Shown piece by piece: positions 1 to 8,706 of a DNA stretch of 64,000 bases. Both the position numbers and the translations under genes were made by a program. The stretch comes from an uncultured Lachnospiraceae bacterium. Lineage in GTDB: Bacteria; Bacillota; Clostridia; Lachnospirales; Lachnospiraceae. Numbering within the stretch: position 1 is the first letter of the stretch; every line of letters begins with the position of its first letter. The notes under the pieces were generated by a model that saw only the letters and a program-made list of their open reading frames with translations, searched no databases and was not told where the DNA came from. The stretch covers positions 84,490-148,489 of the forward strand of contig CANPTH010000001.1 of the NCBI GenBank assembly GCA_947576945.1. The letters are read 5' to 3'.

Positions 1-134
1 GACCTGTATTAGATTTGTATTGCAATTCGTGCAAAATGATTATAGAATAGATTTGTGTAAAGGAAAATTATGGCATTTTTCATAATGCTTTTGCATAAGA
101 GAAAATCCGAATTGCAATAAGGAGAGTGACCGAT

Positions 135-827
135 ATGCCTTGGTGTCCGGTGTGTAAGAATGAGTACAGGGAAGGAATAGCGCGTTGTGTGGACTGTAAT
201 GCTGCGCTGGTAGAAAGTCTGGATGAGGAGAACGGTGATGTCAACGATGCGCAGGAGAGGCTGGAGCGTCTGCACAGGATGTATGCTGCGGAACGGGTAA
301 GACAAATGGAAGGCACGGAGGAGATGCCGGAAGCAGAGGAAATACCGGCTTATCATCCTTATCAGAACAGTGCGGCCAGGGCGGAGGATAACAGATCTTC
401 TGCATACATATTATTGATTGTAGGGATTACTGGTTTTATCTTCATTCTTCTTGTCTTTACGGGAATGATTCCTCTGTATCGAAATGAAAGCACTACAAAG
501 TATCTGGTATGCGGTGTCATGGGAGCGATGTTCGTGCTCTTTATCGTGTTTGGCGTTGTATCCATGCGCAATTCCAGAATTTTGCTTGTGAAAGCGAAAT
601 CTGAGGATTCCCTGTTAAGTGAGTTGACGAAGTGGTGCGAGAATAATCTGTCTGTTGAAATGCTGGATGCGGAGCTTTTGGCGGAGGAGGCCGGAGAGGA
701 GCAGAAGTATTTTATGCGTACCGACAGGATGAAGGCTATTATCAGCAATAAATTTATGAATTTAGATGAAGCATTTCTGGAACACTTTGTGGACGAGTAT
801 TACCAGAAGCTATATGAGGACAGATGA
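135..827 (+). CDS. Zinc-ribbon protein with two membrane segments
   Basis: Uncharacterised 230-residue protein. It opens with a zinc-ribbon-like pair of cysteine knuckles (CPVC near residue 4 and CVDC near 19), followed by an acidic, Glu-rich linker. Two hydrophobic segments lie near residues 90-110 and 125-145, and the tail is acidic and cytoplasmic-looking. I chose the ATG at 135 because AAGGAG at 119-124 stands 10 nt upstream; the in-frame GTG at 126 almost touches that site. The stop overlaps the rlmH start (ATGA), so the two are probably cotranscribed. A metal-binding or regulatory membrane protein is a reasonable guess, but no function is recognised. Confidence 0.8.
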   Translation: MPWCPVCKNEYREGIARCVDCNAALVESLDEENGDVNDAQERLERLHRMYAAERVRQMEGTEEMPEAEEIPAYHPYQNSAARAEDNRSSAYILLIVGITGFIFILLVFTGMIPLYRNESTTKYLVCGVMGAMFVLFIVFGVVSMRNSRILLVKAKSEDSLLSELTKWCENNLSVEMLDAELLAEEAGEEQKYFMRTDRMKAIISNKFMNLDEAFLEHFVDEYYQKLYEDR

Positions 828-1303
828 AGATAACAGTAATTGCAGTTGGTAAAGTGAAAGAGAAATTCTATCGGGAAGCCATAGCGGAATATGAGAAACG
901 GCTCAGCCGTTATTGCAGATTGGAGATCGTACAGGTAGACGATGAGAAAACGCCGGATAAGGCAGGAATGGCGATGGAACAGCTGATCCTCAGGAAAGAG
1001 GCCGAGAGAATTCTGAAATATATCCGGGAAGATGCATTAGCAGTCACATTGGAGATCCAGGGCAAAGAATATGATTCGGAAGGATTTGCGGCTGTGTTGG
1101 AGAGAGCGGCAACGCAGGGCATCAGCCATATTCAATTTATCATTGGCGGTTCGTTGGGGCTGCATGAAGAGATTTGTAAGAGAGCTGACCATGCGGTCAG
1201 CTTTTCTAAAATGACTTTTCCGCATCAGTTGATGCGGGTAATCCTGTTAGAACAGATTTACAGGGGATACCGCATTATAAATGGAGAACCATATCATAAG
1301 TGA
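824..1303 (+). CDS. rlmH: 23S rRNA (pseudouridine-1915-N3)-methyltransferase RlmH
   Basis: SPOUT-class methyltransferase that methylates N3 of pseudouridine 1915 in helix 69 of 23S rRNA on assembled ribosomes, using S-adenosylmethionine. The 159-residue length is exactly typical. The family start (MKITVIAVGKVKEKF), the knot region with FIIGGSLGLHEE, and the C-terminal signature with FPHQLMR and EQIYRGYRI through GEPYHK are all visible. It overlaps the upstream zinc-ribbon gene by four bases. About 180 nt without a clear gene follow before yqfC. Confidence 0.97.
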   Translation: MKITVIAVGKVKEKFYREAIAEYEKRLSRYCRLEIVQVDDEKTPDKAGMAMEQLILRKEAERILKYIREDALAVTLEIQGKEYDSEGFAAVLERAATQGISHIQFIIGGSLGLHEEICKRADHAVSFSKMTFPHQLMRVILLEQIYRGYRIINGEPYHK

Positions 1304-1482
1304 GGGTAGGATTTTACGCAATTCCAGGAAATATATGAGCGATAGGATTTAGATTTCAACCCATTGAAGAAGAATCACAGAGATAGTTAAGGTGTTGATA
1401 AGTGGAGGGGAGCGGCATTACTCGTTAGTATATTGTGGAAGAATAAAGGTATGATTTTGTGTGATGCAACATATAGTGAACT

Positions 1483-1782
1483 ATGAGAAGGAATCATAGA
1501 AAACTGCCTATACCAACCTTATCCGGTTCTAAAGAACTGATCGTTGAGTCCCTGAAACTTCCAAAGGATACGATGCTGGGCGCGTCGATCGTCACAGTCA
1601 CCGGAAACAGGGAAGCTTTTATAGAAAATTATAAGGGAATACTGGAGTATACAAAGGAATCCATCGTGCTGCAGGGTAAGAACTGTAAGATCTGTTTTGA
1701 GGGCAGGCAGCTGGCGATTGATTACTATACCAATGAAGATATGAAGATCAGCGGCAGTATTGAGGCTGTCCGTTACGTCTAG
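1483..1782 (+). CDS. yqfC: Sporulation protein YqfC
   Basis: Small 99-residue protein of the YabP/YqfC family, found in endospore formers and made in the mother cell in Bacillus; its molecular role is not settled. Family features seen are the LPKD segment, the ENYKGILEYT segment and the C-terminal half ending in an ISGxIEAVRY-like motif. It directly precedes yqfD, as in other Firmicutes. The ribosome binding site in front of the ATG is poor, so the start is less certain than the identity. The 180 nt upstream contain no obvious sigma-A promoter. Confidence 0.9.
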   Translation: MRRNHRKLPIPTLSGSKELIVESLKLPKDTMLGASIVTVTGNREAFIENYKGILEYTKESIVLQGKNCKICFEGRQLAIDYYTNEDMKISGSIEAVRYV

Positions 1783-1799
1783 TGTATGGGGGTGCAGAA

Positions 1800-3047
1800 A
1801 TGCTTCATTGGGTACAGTATATCCGAGGCTATGTGAAGATCAGGGTATGGGGATATTCCACGGAAAGACTGCTGAATCTGTGCGGAAATCATGATATTCT
1901 GGTGTGGGATATCGTCAATCATGGTGATCATGATACTATGAAGATCAGTGTGCGCGGTTTTTTTGCATTGAAACCGTTGTTGAAGAAGACCGGAACCAGG
2001 GCAGCCGTTTTACAGAAATATGGACTGCCTTTTTTTATGTCTAAAATGCAGAAGCGCAAAATGTTTGTTGCCGGACTGCTGGGCTGCCTTCTTTTCTGGG
2101 TAATCATGGCAGGTTATATCTGGAATATTGAGATCGAGGGGAATTATGTCCTGACAGAGGATGTGCTGATGGACTACCTGGATGAGAAGGGTGTGCATGT
2201 TGCCATGAAAAAGAGCCGGCTGCAGATAGAAGGTCTGGAGAAAGCGCTGCGGGAAGATCATGACATTATTACATGGACATCTGTGCAGGTAAAAGGTACT
2301 ACGCTTCTGATTCACATCAAGGAAAATGAAATGCCGGACTATGAGCAGAACATGCAGCAGGCACAGGAAGATGGTATCGATCTTATCGCGACCAGGCCGG
2401 GAACCGTATCCTATATTATCACCAGAAGCGGTGTGCCGCAGGTGGCGCTGGGAGATACGGTGGAAAAGGGAGATGTTCTGGTCAGCGGAGCAGTACCGGT
2501 CTACAATGAGGATACTACAGTCAGAAAATACCAGTTTGTGCAGTCAGATGCGGATATTTTGCTTCGTTATACGGAATCGCTTTCCGTGAAAAGGGATATT
2601 CTATACGATGAGAAACTGTATTCCGGCAGACAGAAAGAGATGATCACTCTGGGTGTCAATGATAAAGAGTGGGACATTAGATTCGGAAAAGTTCCCTATG
2701 AACAGTATGATATCAGTGGAGAGAAGAAGCAGGTCCGTCTGCTGGACCGTTTATATCTGCCCTTTTTCTATGGCAGAAAGACAATTCAGGAATATGAGAT
2801 TGTAAGGAAGAAACATACGGCGGATGAGATGAATAACATCATGCAGGAAGAATGGCGAAAAATTATAGCATCTTTGGATGAAAAAGGGGTACAAATTACT
2901 GAAAAAAATGTTACAATAAAAAAGTATGATGATAATTGGGTATTAAATGCCCGTATGCAGTTGGAGGAGGCGGCAGTAGAGTCCGCACCGACTGAGGTCG
3001 AACCGGTGGCGCAGGAGGAAGCGTCTGAAGAGGAGAATGCTGAATAG
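1800..3047 (+). CDS. yqfD: Sporulation membrane protein YqfD
   Basis: Sporulation protein of the YqfD/SpoIV family, 415 residues. A cytoplasmic N-terminal part (RGYVKIRVWGYSTERLLNLC) is followed by one strong membrane segment near residues 85-105, then a large extracytoplasmic region starting with the typical IEGNYVLTEDVLMDYL motif, and an acidic tail. I prefer the ATG at 1800, preceded by GGGGGTG, over the in-frame GTG at 1782, which overlaps the yqfC stop. Gene order yqfC-yqfD-phoH-HD protein-ybeY is the classical Firmicute arrangement. In Bacillus it is needed for normal spore development. Confidence 0.93.
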   Translation: MLHWVQYIRGYVKIRVWGYSTERLLNLCGNHDILVWDIVNHGDHDTMKISVRGFFALKPLLKKTGTRAAVLQKYGLPFFMSKMQKRKMFVAGLLGCLLFWVIMAGYIWNIEIEGNYVLTEDVLMDYLDEKGVHVAMKKSRLQIEGLEKALREDHDIITWTSVQVKGTTLLIHIKENEMPDYEQNMQQAQEDGIDLIATRPGTVSYIITRSGVPQVALGDTVEKGDVLVSGAVPVYNEDTTVRKYQFVQSDADILLRYTESLSVKRDILYDEKLYSGRQKEMITLGVNDKEWDIRFGKVPYEQYDISGEKKQVRLLDRLYLPFFYGRKTIQEYEIVRKKHTADEMNNIMQEEWRKIIASLDEKGVQITEKNVTIKKYDDNWVLNARMQLEEAAVESAPTEVEPVAQEEASEEENAE

Positions 3048-3080
3048 CAGTACACTGCGAAAGAAAGAGGCGGAACAGAT

Positions 3081-4094
3081 ATGGAGGAATTTACGATCAG
3101 CATCGATATGCCGATGGAACATATGCAGAATCTTTTCGGCAGAGGAGATGCTTATATTAAGAAGATAGAAGACGATCTGCATGTGATGATCGTGGATCGA
3201 GACGGATCCGTAAAGATCAGCGGGAAGCGGGATGCAGTCATGAAAGCATCCCATATCGTGCGTGAGCTTTTAACCTTATCGGAACGGGGGAACGTTCTGG
3301 AAGAACAGAATGTGAATTACGCGCTGGAGATGGAGAAGGAGAGCGGAGAGGATGTTCTTCTGGAGATAGACGGGGACTGCATCTGTCATACGGTAAGCGG
3401 GAAACCGATCAAGCCGAAGACTCTGGGACAGAAAAAGTACGTGGATGCGATCAGGGATCATATGATAGTATTCGGTATCGGGCCTGCGGGAACCGGCAAG
3501 ACTTATCTGGCCATGGCCATGGCGATCACGGCCTTCAAGAACAATGAGGTCAGCCGGATCATTTTGACAAGACCGGCCATCGAGGCAGGTGAAAAGCTCG
3601 GATTTCTGCCGGGAGATCTGCAGAGTAAGGTGGATCCGTATCTGCGCCCGCTGTATGATGCCCTGTACCAGATCATGGGAGCAGAGAGTTTTGCCCGTAA
3701 TATGGAGAAGGGACTGATCGAGGTGGCGCCGCTTGCCTATATGCGGGGGCGGACGCTTGACAACGCTTATATTATTCTGGATGAGGCGCAGAATACGACG
3801 CCGGCGCAGATGAAGATGTTCCTGACCCGTATCGGTTTTGGCTCTAAAGTGGTGGTGACAGGCGATGCCTCGCAGAAGGATCTGGCACCGGATATGAAGT
3901 CAGGGTTGGATATTGCAGCGAGAGTGTTATCTAAAATCGATGATATCGCGTTTTGTAAATTGAGCAGCAAGGATGTGGTAAGGCATCCGCTTGTACAGAA
4001 GATCGTCAAAGCGTACGAGGATTTTGAGTCGAGAGAGACAAGACGCAGTGAATTAAAACTGAGAAGCAGGAATAATAATCGTGGAAAAAAGTAA
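3081..4094 (+). CDS. phoH: PhoH-like ATPase
   Basis: Cytoplasmic P-loop ATPase of the PhoH family, 337 residues, probably acting in RNA metabolism alongside ybeY; the exact substrate is unknown. A KH-like N-terminal region (GDAYIKKIEDDLHVMIVDRD) precedes the ATPase core. Walker A is GPAGTGKT at residues 134-141 and Walker B is ILDEAQN with D234-E235. The later sequence TGDASQKDLA is also typical. It overlaps the next gene by 14 bases. Length and motifs are intact. Confidence 0.95.
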   Translation: MEEFTISIDMPMEHMQNLFGRGDAYIKKIEDDLHVMIVDRDGSVKISGKRDAVMKASHIVRELLTLSERGNVLEEQNVNYALEMEKESGEDVLLEIDGDCICHTVSGKPIKPKTLGQKKYVDAIRDHMIVFGIGPAGTGKTYLAMAMAITAFKNNEVSRIILTRPAIEAGEKLGFLPGDLQSKVDPYLRPLYDALYQIMGAESFARNMEKGLIEVAPLAYMRGRTLDNAYIILDEAQNTTPAQMKMFLTRIGFGSKVVVTGDASQKDLAPDMKSGLDIAARVLSKIDDIAFCKLSSKDVVRHPLVQKIVKAYEDFESRETRRSELKLRSRNNNRGKK

Positions 4095-5280
4095 AAACAA
4101 TCGTATAAAAAGAATCATGATATTCAGCATTATGTTTGTGGCGGCAGGCGGGATCGCATTTTTCGGAAGTATTCTGAATCAGCCCGGCACCGACAGCCTG
4201 ATCCGTAATACAGTAATGGTACTGACGGGAACCGGTATTGTTATCTATGCCTATCTGTTAAGTGAAGTGACCGGTTTATTTATCTATCGCAACGAAGGTA
4301 AATATGTCAAATTTGCCGTTGTTTATCTTGGAAGCCTGGCTGCTGCGGTTTTTTTCCCGATGCTGCCGGTAACGGGATGGCCGTTTCTTGCAATCTTTGT
4401 CTTTCTTGGCGTGTTCAGCAACGGTATAACGGGAATGGCGGCGGGCAGTGTATGTCTGCTTCTGGCAGTTAACTTTGCGGGCGGTGATATGACAGTTTTC
4501 TGGCTTTATTTTATCAGCGGTCTGGCAGGCATTCTCATGTTCTGCAATCTGAATGATGATTTTCTGGTAGGCCTGCCGGTGGTCGTTTCCCTGCTGGTGC
4601 TGATCCTTTGCCTGACTGCCAATGTGGTTCTGTTCTCCAAAGAGCAGCTTGCGCTGGAACAATATACGATTCCGGCAGTCAACGTGATCGTATGCTGTAT
4701 TCTGCTTCTGATCATACTGAAGGCATTCAGCTCGTCGGTGATCCATAAGGATCAGGAGAAATATATGGAGATCAACGATCCGGAATGTCCGCTTTTAGTA
4801 CAGCTCAAGAATCTGTCCAGGGATGAATATTATCATGCGATACATACGGCGTATCTGGGCGATCGGATCGCCAAGCGTCTGCAGTTGGATGCGTCCGCCG
4901 TTAAGGCATGCGGCTATTATCACAGAATCGGTAAATTAAAAGGAGAAAACAGCTGGGAAAATGTGTCCGCTATCTGCGACGAATACCATTTTCCTGCAAA
5001 AACGAAAAGGATCCTGAAAGAGTATGTAGACGGATCCGAGAAGGTGGTGTCAGGCGAAACGATCGTGGTATTGTTCGCTGACTGTATTGTTTCATCTATT
5101 CTGTATCTGTTTGAGAAAGACCCTAAGGCGCAGTTGGATTACGGACAGCTGATCGATACTGTGTTTAAGAAGAAGCTGGAGACGGACGAGCTGTGGGAGA
5201 ATCAGATTTCTCTGGCTCAGCTTTATGAGATGAAGAAGATATTTGTGGAGGAGAAATTATATTATGACTTCTTACGTTGA
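4081..5280 (+). CDS. Short PgpH/YqfF-like membrane protein with a degenerate HD domain
   Basis: This sits where yqfF (pgpH, a cyclic-di-AMP phosphodiesterase) is normally found between phoH and ybeY. It has only 399 residues against about 700 in the family. The large extracellular 7TMR-HDED domain is missing, leaving about seven hydrophobic segments in residues 10-225 and a C-terminal HD-like domain. The region after INDPECPLL aligns with the family, but the HD motif reads YYHRIGK: His281 is followed by Arg282 in place of the metal-binding Asp. His252 (YYHAIH) remains. It is therefore probably not an active phosphodiesterase. Start is GTG, with AGGA about 9 nt upstream. It overlaps both neighbours. 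Confidence 0.8.
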   Translation: MEKSKNNRIKRIMIFSIMFVAAGGIAFFGSILNQPGTDSLIRNTVMVLTGTGIVIYAYLLSEVTGLFIYRNEGKYVKFAVVYLGSLAAAVFFPMLPVTGWPFLAIFVFLGVFSNGITGMAAGSVCLLLAVNFAGGDMTVFWLYFISGLAGILMFCNLNDDFLVGLPVVVSLLVLILCLTANVVLFSKEQLALEQYTIPAVNVIVCCILLLIILKAFSSSVIHKDQEKYMEINDPECPLLVQLKNLSRDEYYHAIHTAYLGDRIAKRLQLDASAVKACGYYHRIGKLKGENSWENVSAICDEYHFPAKTKRILKEYVDGSEKVVSGETIVVLFADCIVSSILYLFEKDPKAQLDYGQLIDTVFKKKLETDELWENQISLAQLYEMKKIFVEEKLYYDFLR

Positions 5281-5767
5281 AAATGAAACAGACGTTTCTT
5301 TTCCCTTTACCATGCAGGAGATCTTGGAGCAGATCATGGAAACAGTACTGGAGACAGAAAACTGCCCCTATGAGACTACGGTAAATCTTCTTCTTACCGA
5401 TCGAAATGGGATCCGGGAATACAACAGAGAGTATCGTGATCTGGATAAGGAGACAGATGTGCTGTCGTTTCCGAACATTCCTTTTGTCAAGGCGGGGGAC
5501 TTTACGATCGTTGAGGAGGATGAAGCGGAGTATTTCGACCCGGACAGCGGGGAACTGGTGTTGGGAGATATTATTTTGTCGGCTGATCATGTTGCAGCAC
5601 AGGCGCAGGAGTACGGGCATTCTCTTCTGCGGGAATTTGCTTTTCTGACAGCCCACAGTATGTTTCATCTGTGCGGTTATGACCATATGACACCGCAGGA
5701 AGCGGAGATCATGGAGAGAAAGCAGGAGGAAGTATTAGAACAGCTTAAGATTACGCGTGATCTATAG
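5264..5767 (+). CDS. ybeY: Endoribonuclease / rRNA maturation factor YbeY
   Basis: Single-strand-specific metal-dependent endoribonuclease involved in 16S rRNA 3'-end maturation and ribosome quality control. The zinc motif HSMFHLCGYDH is intact and the core DKETDVLSFP is typical; 167 residues is the usual size. I chose the ATG at 5264, 10 nt after GGAGGAG, rather than a TTG at 5243 that lies upstream of that site. It overlaps the HD-protein gene by 17 bases. In most Firmicutes dgkA, cdd and era follow; here the cluster stops at ybeY. Confidence 0.95.
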   Translation: MTSYVENETDVSFPFTMQEILEQIMETVLETENCPYETTVNLLLTDRNGIREYNREYRDLDKETDVLSFPNIPFVKAGDFTIVEEDEAEYFDPDSGELVLGDIILSADHVAAQAQEYGHSLLREFAFLTAHSMFHLCGYDHMTPQEAEIMERKQEEVLEQLKITRDL

Positions 5768-5813
5768 AAAGTATGTTACTATTCACGGGGGCCTGAACTG
5801 TTGCAAGGGCATT

Positions 5814-5828
5814 GAGTACGTAGTACTC
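5814..5828. repeat. Short palindrome GAGTAC-GTA-GTACTC
   Basis: Perfect 6-bp inverted repeat with a 3-nt loop. It is the first of four consecutive hairpins in the 218-bp gap between ybeY and the flippase gene. Confidence 0.5.
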
Positions 5829-5850
5829 GCTGATAACTTTACGTTTTCAG

Positions 5851-5894
5851 ACATCCAGCCTCTCGCCGAAGGCGACCTGGAATGTGCTGGATGT
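5851..5894 (+). repeat. Nested intergenic stem-loop
   Basis: Outer arms ACATCCAGC and GCTGGATGT pair over 9 bp. Inside them TCGCC-GAA-GGCGA forms a second 5-bp stem. No T-run follows, so it does not look like an ordinary terminator. It lies between ybeY and the flippase gene, next to other hairpins. Confidence 0.6.
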
Positions 5895-5897
5895 GTA

Positions 5898-5928
5898 ACA
5901 GTTTGCGGCTGGTCAGGCCGTGAACTGT
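5898..5928 (+). repeat. GU-rich hairpin repeat, copy 1
   Basis: Arms ACAGTTTGCGGCT and GGCCGTGAACTGT pair over about 13 positions, several as GU wobbles, which suggests RNA rather than DNA function. A close relative lies at 34624-34658, so this is a dispersed family. Confidence 0.65.
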
Positions 5929-5941
5929 AACGAAATTACTG

Positions 5942-5972
5942 CATGCGCTCGGGATTCAGGACCGGCCGCATG
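5942..5972 (+). promoter_or_regulatory. Hairpin just before the flippase Shine-Dalgarno
   Basis: CATGCG (5942-5947) pairs with CGCATG (5967-5972), ending two bases before the GGAGG (5975-5979) of the flippase gene. It could affect ribosome access; the stem is short, so this is a weak inference. Confidence 0.35.
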
Positions 5973-5985
5973 ATGGAGGTATACA

Positions 5986-7653
5986 ATGAAGGTACGAAAG
6001 AAAGCGGGTCCGGGGAGAAATTCTGCGCTGGCAGCGATTAAAACCTCGATGATCCAGTCTGCCGGGATCTTGTCCTATGTTATCTTACTTATCATGCGGA
6101 TACCATTGTGTAAGGTGATAGGTGATGCAGGTGTAGGATTGTTTGCGCCGGCGTTTGAGATATTTATGCTGATTACTTATATTACATCATACAGTGTGAC
6201 GGGCGCTGTGTCCGGTATGATCCGATACAGAGTGAAGCGGGAACAGCACCGAAATGCCAGAAGAGTGTTTGGCGCGGTCTTTATCATGGATCTGGTGGTC
6301 AGTTCCGTGATTGCTGCTGTGCTTGTTCTAACGGCTTCTAAGATAGCCGATTTCGTGATACTGGAATCCTTGAGCCGGATGGCAGTGCTTGTTGCTGCAC
6401 CGACTATCGTTCTTGCAGCGTTGATCGGGACATTCCGTGGATTTTTCAACGGCTATGGTCTGGGAACACTGACGGCACACTCACAATATATAGAGAGGAT
6501 ATCCATGTTCCTTTGCGCTCTGGGGTGCGGAAGAACGCTTTATGCATACGGGAATAAGGTTTCTGCATTGCGGCAGAATGCGGAATTTAGTTTTGCCCAT
6601 GGAGCGATGGGCGCTATGTTGGGGGTGCTGCTTTCACAGGTGATCACAACGATCTATCTTCTGATCATTTATTTATTTTACTCCAGAACATTGCGCGACC
6701 GGATTAAGGCGGAGAGCGGCAAAGGGGGAGACTCTCAGTATTCTATACAGAGAACAGTGCTTCTGAATTGTATCCCGATGGCGATCGTTGCCGTTTTTAC
6801 GAATCTGTTCATGCTGATCGATCAGCGTATGTTTAATTACTGCATGAACAAAAGAGCAGAAGAACTGGGGGAGATACGTACGGCGTCCTGGGGAGCCTAT
6901 TACGGTAAATTTGCTGTTTTGATCGGGGTTGGGGCTGCATTGTGTCTGTTGGGGGTAACGGTGACGGTCAGCAAGATCAAGAATGCGTACGACAAGGAAG
7001 ACTATCGGATCATGAGAGAGCGGTTGGACAAGGCTGTATGCAAATTGTCCATAACGGCGTTTCCGATGGCGGTCTATCTGGCGGCTCTGGCTGAGGCCAT
7101 TGTCAAGTGTCTGTACAAGCATGAAACGGCGGCAGTCGGAGCATGGATCCAAAAGGGAGCAGTCATTATCGTACTTTGCAGTTTCAGCTTTTTCTTTGCG
7201 CAGCTTTTGTTCCGAATGCATATGCTGCGTGAGCTGTTTGTCTCGATACTTGCTTCTATGATCGTGCATATTCTCGTTGCTTATCTGTTTGTGCAGAAAG
7301 CGCTGCTTGGAGCGGATGGGATCATCTATGCATTGATTGCTTACTTTGCCGTTTTTTGTGTAATGAACTTCCTGTTTATCAGCAGGAACTTAAGATATCA
7401 GCCCAGTTGGTTCGCGGGCGTCGCATTTCCGGCTGCCGCCGCTGTCGTATCCGGACTGGTGGTTATGCTGATTGGCAGATTCATGCTGGAACCGGCTGGA
7501 GCGACAGTTACAATCCTTACTGGCATTGCGGCGGGGATTTTTCTCGATCTGACTATGCTGATGATACTGCGGGTGATCGGAGAAGAAGAGCTGTCCCGGA
7601 TACCGCTTGGTTTTTTCTTTATCATGTTCGGAAAGAATATCGGGGTTTTATAG
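5986..7653 (+). CDS. Polysaccharide flippase, SpoVB/MurJ-like (MOP superfamily)
   Basis: Polytopic membrane protein of 555 residues with about 14 hydrophobic segments, in the multidrug/oligosaccharidyl-lipid/polysaccharide exporter superfamily. Such proteins move lipid-linked glycan precursors across the membrane. The N-terminal half has the GVGLFAPAFEIFMLI region and the RGFFNGYG motif near residue 150, as in SpoVB/MurJ relatives. The ATG follows GGAGG. It could be a spore-cortex precursor flippase (SpoVB type) or a general lipid II flippase; sequence alone does not decide. It stands alone between two gaps of about 210 bp. Confidence 0.85.
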   Translation: MKVRKKAGPGRNSALAAIKTSMIQSAGILSYVILLIMRIPLCKVIGDAGVGLFAPAFEIFMLITYITSYSVTGAVSGMIRYRVKREQHRNARRVFGAVFIMDLVVSSVIAAVLVLTASKIADFVILESLSRMAVLVAAPTIVLAALIGTFRGFFNGYGLGTLTAHSQYIERISMFLCALGCGRTLYAYGNKVSALRQNAEFSFAHGAMGAMLGVLLSQVITTIYLLIIYLFYSRTLRDRIKAESGKGGDSQYSIQRTVLLNCIPMAIVAVFTNLFMLIDQRMFNYCMNKRAEELGEIRTASWGAYYGKFAVLIGVGAALCLLGVTVTVSKIKNAYDKEDYRIMRERLDKAVCKLSITAFPMAVYLAALAEAIVKCLYKHETAAVGAWIQKGAVIIVLCSFSFFFAQLLFRMHMLRELFVSILASMIVHILVAYLFVQKALLGADGIIYALIAYFAVFCVMNFLFISRNLRYQPSWFAGVAFPAAAAVVSGLVVMLIGRFMLEPAGATVTILTGIAAGIFLDLTMLMILRVIGEEELSRIPLGFFFIMFGKNIGVL

Positions 7654-7710
7654 GAGCCGGGACTTTGGAATCCGGTTCGGCAGACTGAACAGATTCCGTT
7701 AGATTTTGTG

Positions 7711-7734
7711 ACGCTTCAGAATGGAGTAAGGATG
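7711..7734 (+). repeat. Decayed relative of the SD-linked repeat (family 1)
   Basis: CGCTTCAG-AATGGAG (7712-7726) matches the 3' end of the full element (CGCTTCGG-AATGGAGG). It is followed by ATG at 7732, which opens an 11-codon reading frame ending TAA at 7765-7767. No coding potential is otherwise seen between 7654 and 7863. It may be the remnant of a repeat and its lost gene. Confidence 0.45.
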
Positions 7735-7863
7735 AAGCTGGGAGAACAGGATATCGATTTGAAGTAAAATATTAAAACAGAAATTTGGAGTGAAGCTGAA
7801 TATTTTTTTGTAAATGACTGATACTGATTACAGGAGAATCCGATAAGAAGGGCTTGTGTAAGG

Positions 7864-8541
7864 ATGAAATTTGTAAGACGTGTCAGTCTTTTTTTTGTAA
7901 TATCAATATTTTTGTTGGGAGCGGGCGGCTATATGGCGCTGAAAGCGGAGCAGTTCTTCTATCCAAACAAATATCAGGAAAAAGAAATTGAGAAAAGTAT
8001 GTATGATTCTGACAGCATGAAAAACAGTAACAGCGGTCAGTGGACTTCCGGAAAAGAGACGCAGGAAGAGATGATTATAGAGACAGCGGTAGAGAAGATT
8101 CCTGTGGTGACGGCAGATACTATGTATTTAATCGAGGAAGTCAATCTTGCGGATGGTACGATTCAGGAGAAGCAGGAGGATGTACCGGTGAAATATATTG
8201 GACTGGATCGAGAGAGCCTGATCAAAGAACTGGAATCCTATGACAAGAATCCACCGCTCACGGAATTGGAAATGGGATTCGAGACTATAGAGCTGACGGC
8301 CTTTTCCAAAGACAGAGTGGTAGTATGTAAGTATTATAAAGCAGCAGAGGAAAAGGGATACTATTTGATGGTGGAAGATCATTTTATCGTGGTATATGAG
8401 GAAGATAAGAGACGGCTTCATATGAATACAGATATCCTGTTGTCCGATCTCAGTGATCAGCTGAAGGCGGAAATCATACAGGGTAAATTTATTGAAAATG
8501 ATGAAGAACTGTATAATTTTCTGGAATCTTATTCAAGCTGA
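7864..8541 (+). CDS. BofC-C-terminal-like secreted/membrane-anchored protein
   Basis: 225 residues with one N-terminal hydrophobic segment (residues 8-27), so probably anchored with an extracytoplasmic body. The last 60 residues resemble the C-terminal domain of BofC, the forespore protein that controls SpoIVB signalling in Bacillus: a VEDHFIVVYEED-like strand, then LSDLSDQLKAEIIQGKFIENDEELYNFLE. The rest is acidic and poorly conserved. The start has AAGG just upstream. A strong terminator follows. A role in sporulation is inference from the partial BofC resemblance only. Confidence 0.65.
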   Translation: MKFVRRVSLFFVISIFLLGAGGYMALKAEQFFYPNKYQEKEIEKSMYDSDSMKNSNSGQWTSGKETQEEMIIETAVEKIPVVTADTMYLIEEVNLADGTIQEKQEDVPVKYIGLDRESLIKELESYDKNPPLTELEMGFETIELTAFSKDRVVVCKYYKAAEEKGYYLMVEDHFIVVYEEDKRRLHMNTDILLSDLSDQLKAEIIQGKFIENDEELYNFLESYSS

Positions 8542-8555
8542 AGATTAAAGGCAGG

Positions 8556-8600
8556 TTCCCCTTGTGCTTACCAGAAAAGGTATCTGAAAGGGGAATTTTT
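8556..8600 (+). terminator. Rho-independent terminator after the BofC-like gene
   Basis: TTCCCCTT (8556-8563) pairs with AAGGGGAA (8588-8595), followed immediately by TTTTT. Confidence 0.8.
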
Positions 8601-8622
8601 AATGCTGAAAGGTTATATTTTA

Positions 8623-8631
8623 TGATATAAT
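8623..8631 (+). promoter_or_regulatory. Extended -10 promoter for the flavoprotein genes
   Basis: TG-A-TATAAT, an extended -10 element with perfect TATAAT at 8626-8631. No good -35 is present, which an extended -10 can tolerate. It lies about 75 nt before the start at 8707. Confidence 0.6.
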
Positions 8632-8637
8632 GTCTCA

Positions 8638-8667
8638 GGGCGTGTATTCTTTTGTTCACTGAGGGTA
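8638..8667 (+). repeat. Half copy of the 18-bp hairpin repeat (family 3)
   Basis: The loop GGCGTGTATTC and the arm TTTGTTCACTGAGGGTA match the complement of the full hairpin at 33530-33578. The other arm is missing. It lies in the 5' leader just downstream of the 8626 promoter. Confidence 0.7.
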
Positions 8668-8706
8668 TTGTCGATTTATAAAGAAAGGTTTGAAAATACA
8701 GGAAAT

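Noticed and set aside
1451..1477. Sigma-E-like promoter (GTATGAT, 14-bp spacer, CATATAGT) for yqfCD
   Set aside because: The fit is fair, but transcription would start at or just after the yqfC start codon, leaving no leader or ribosome site. Unless the yqfC start is wrong, it cannot work.
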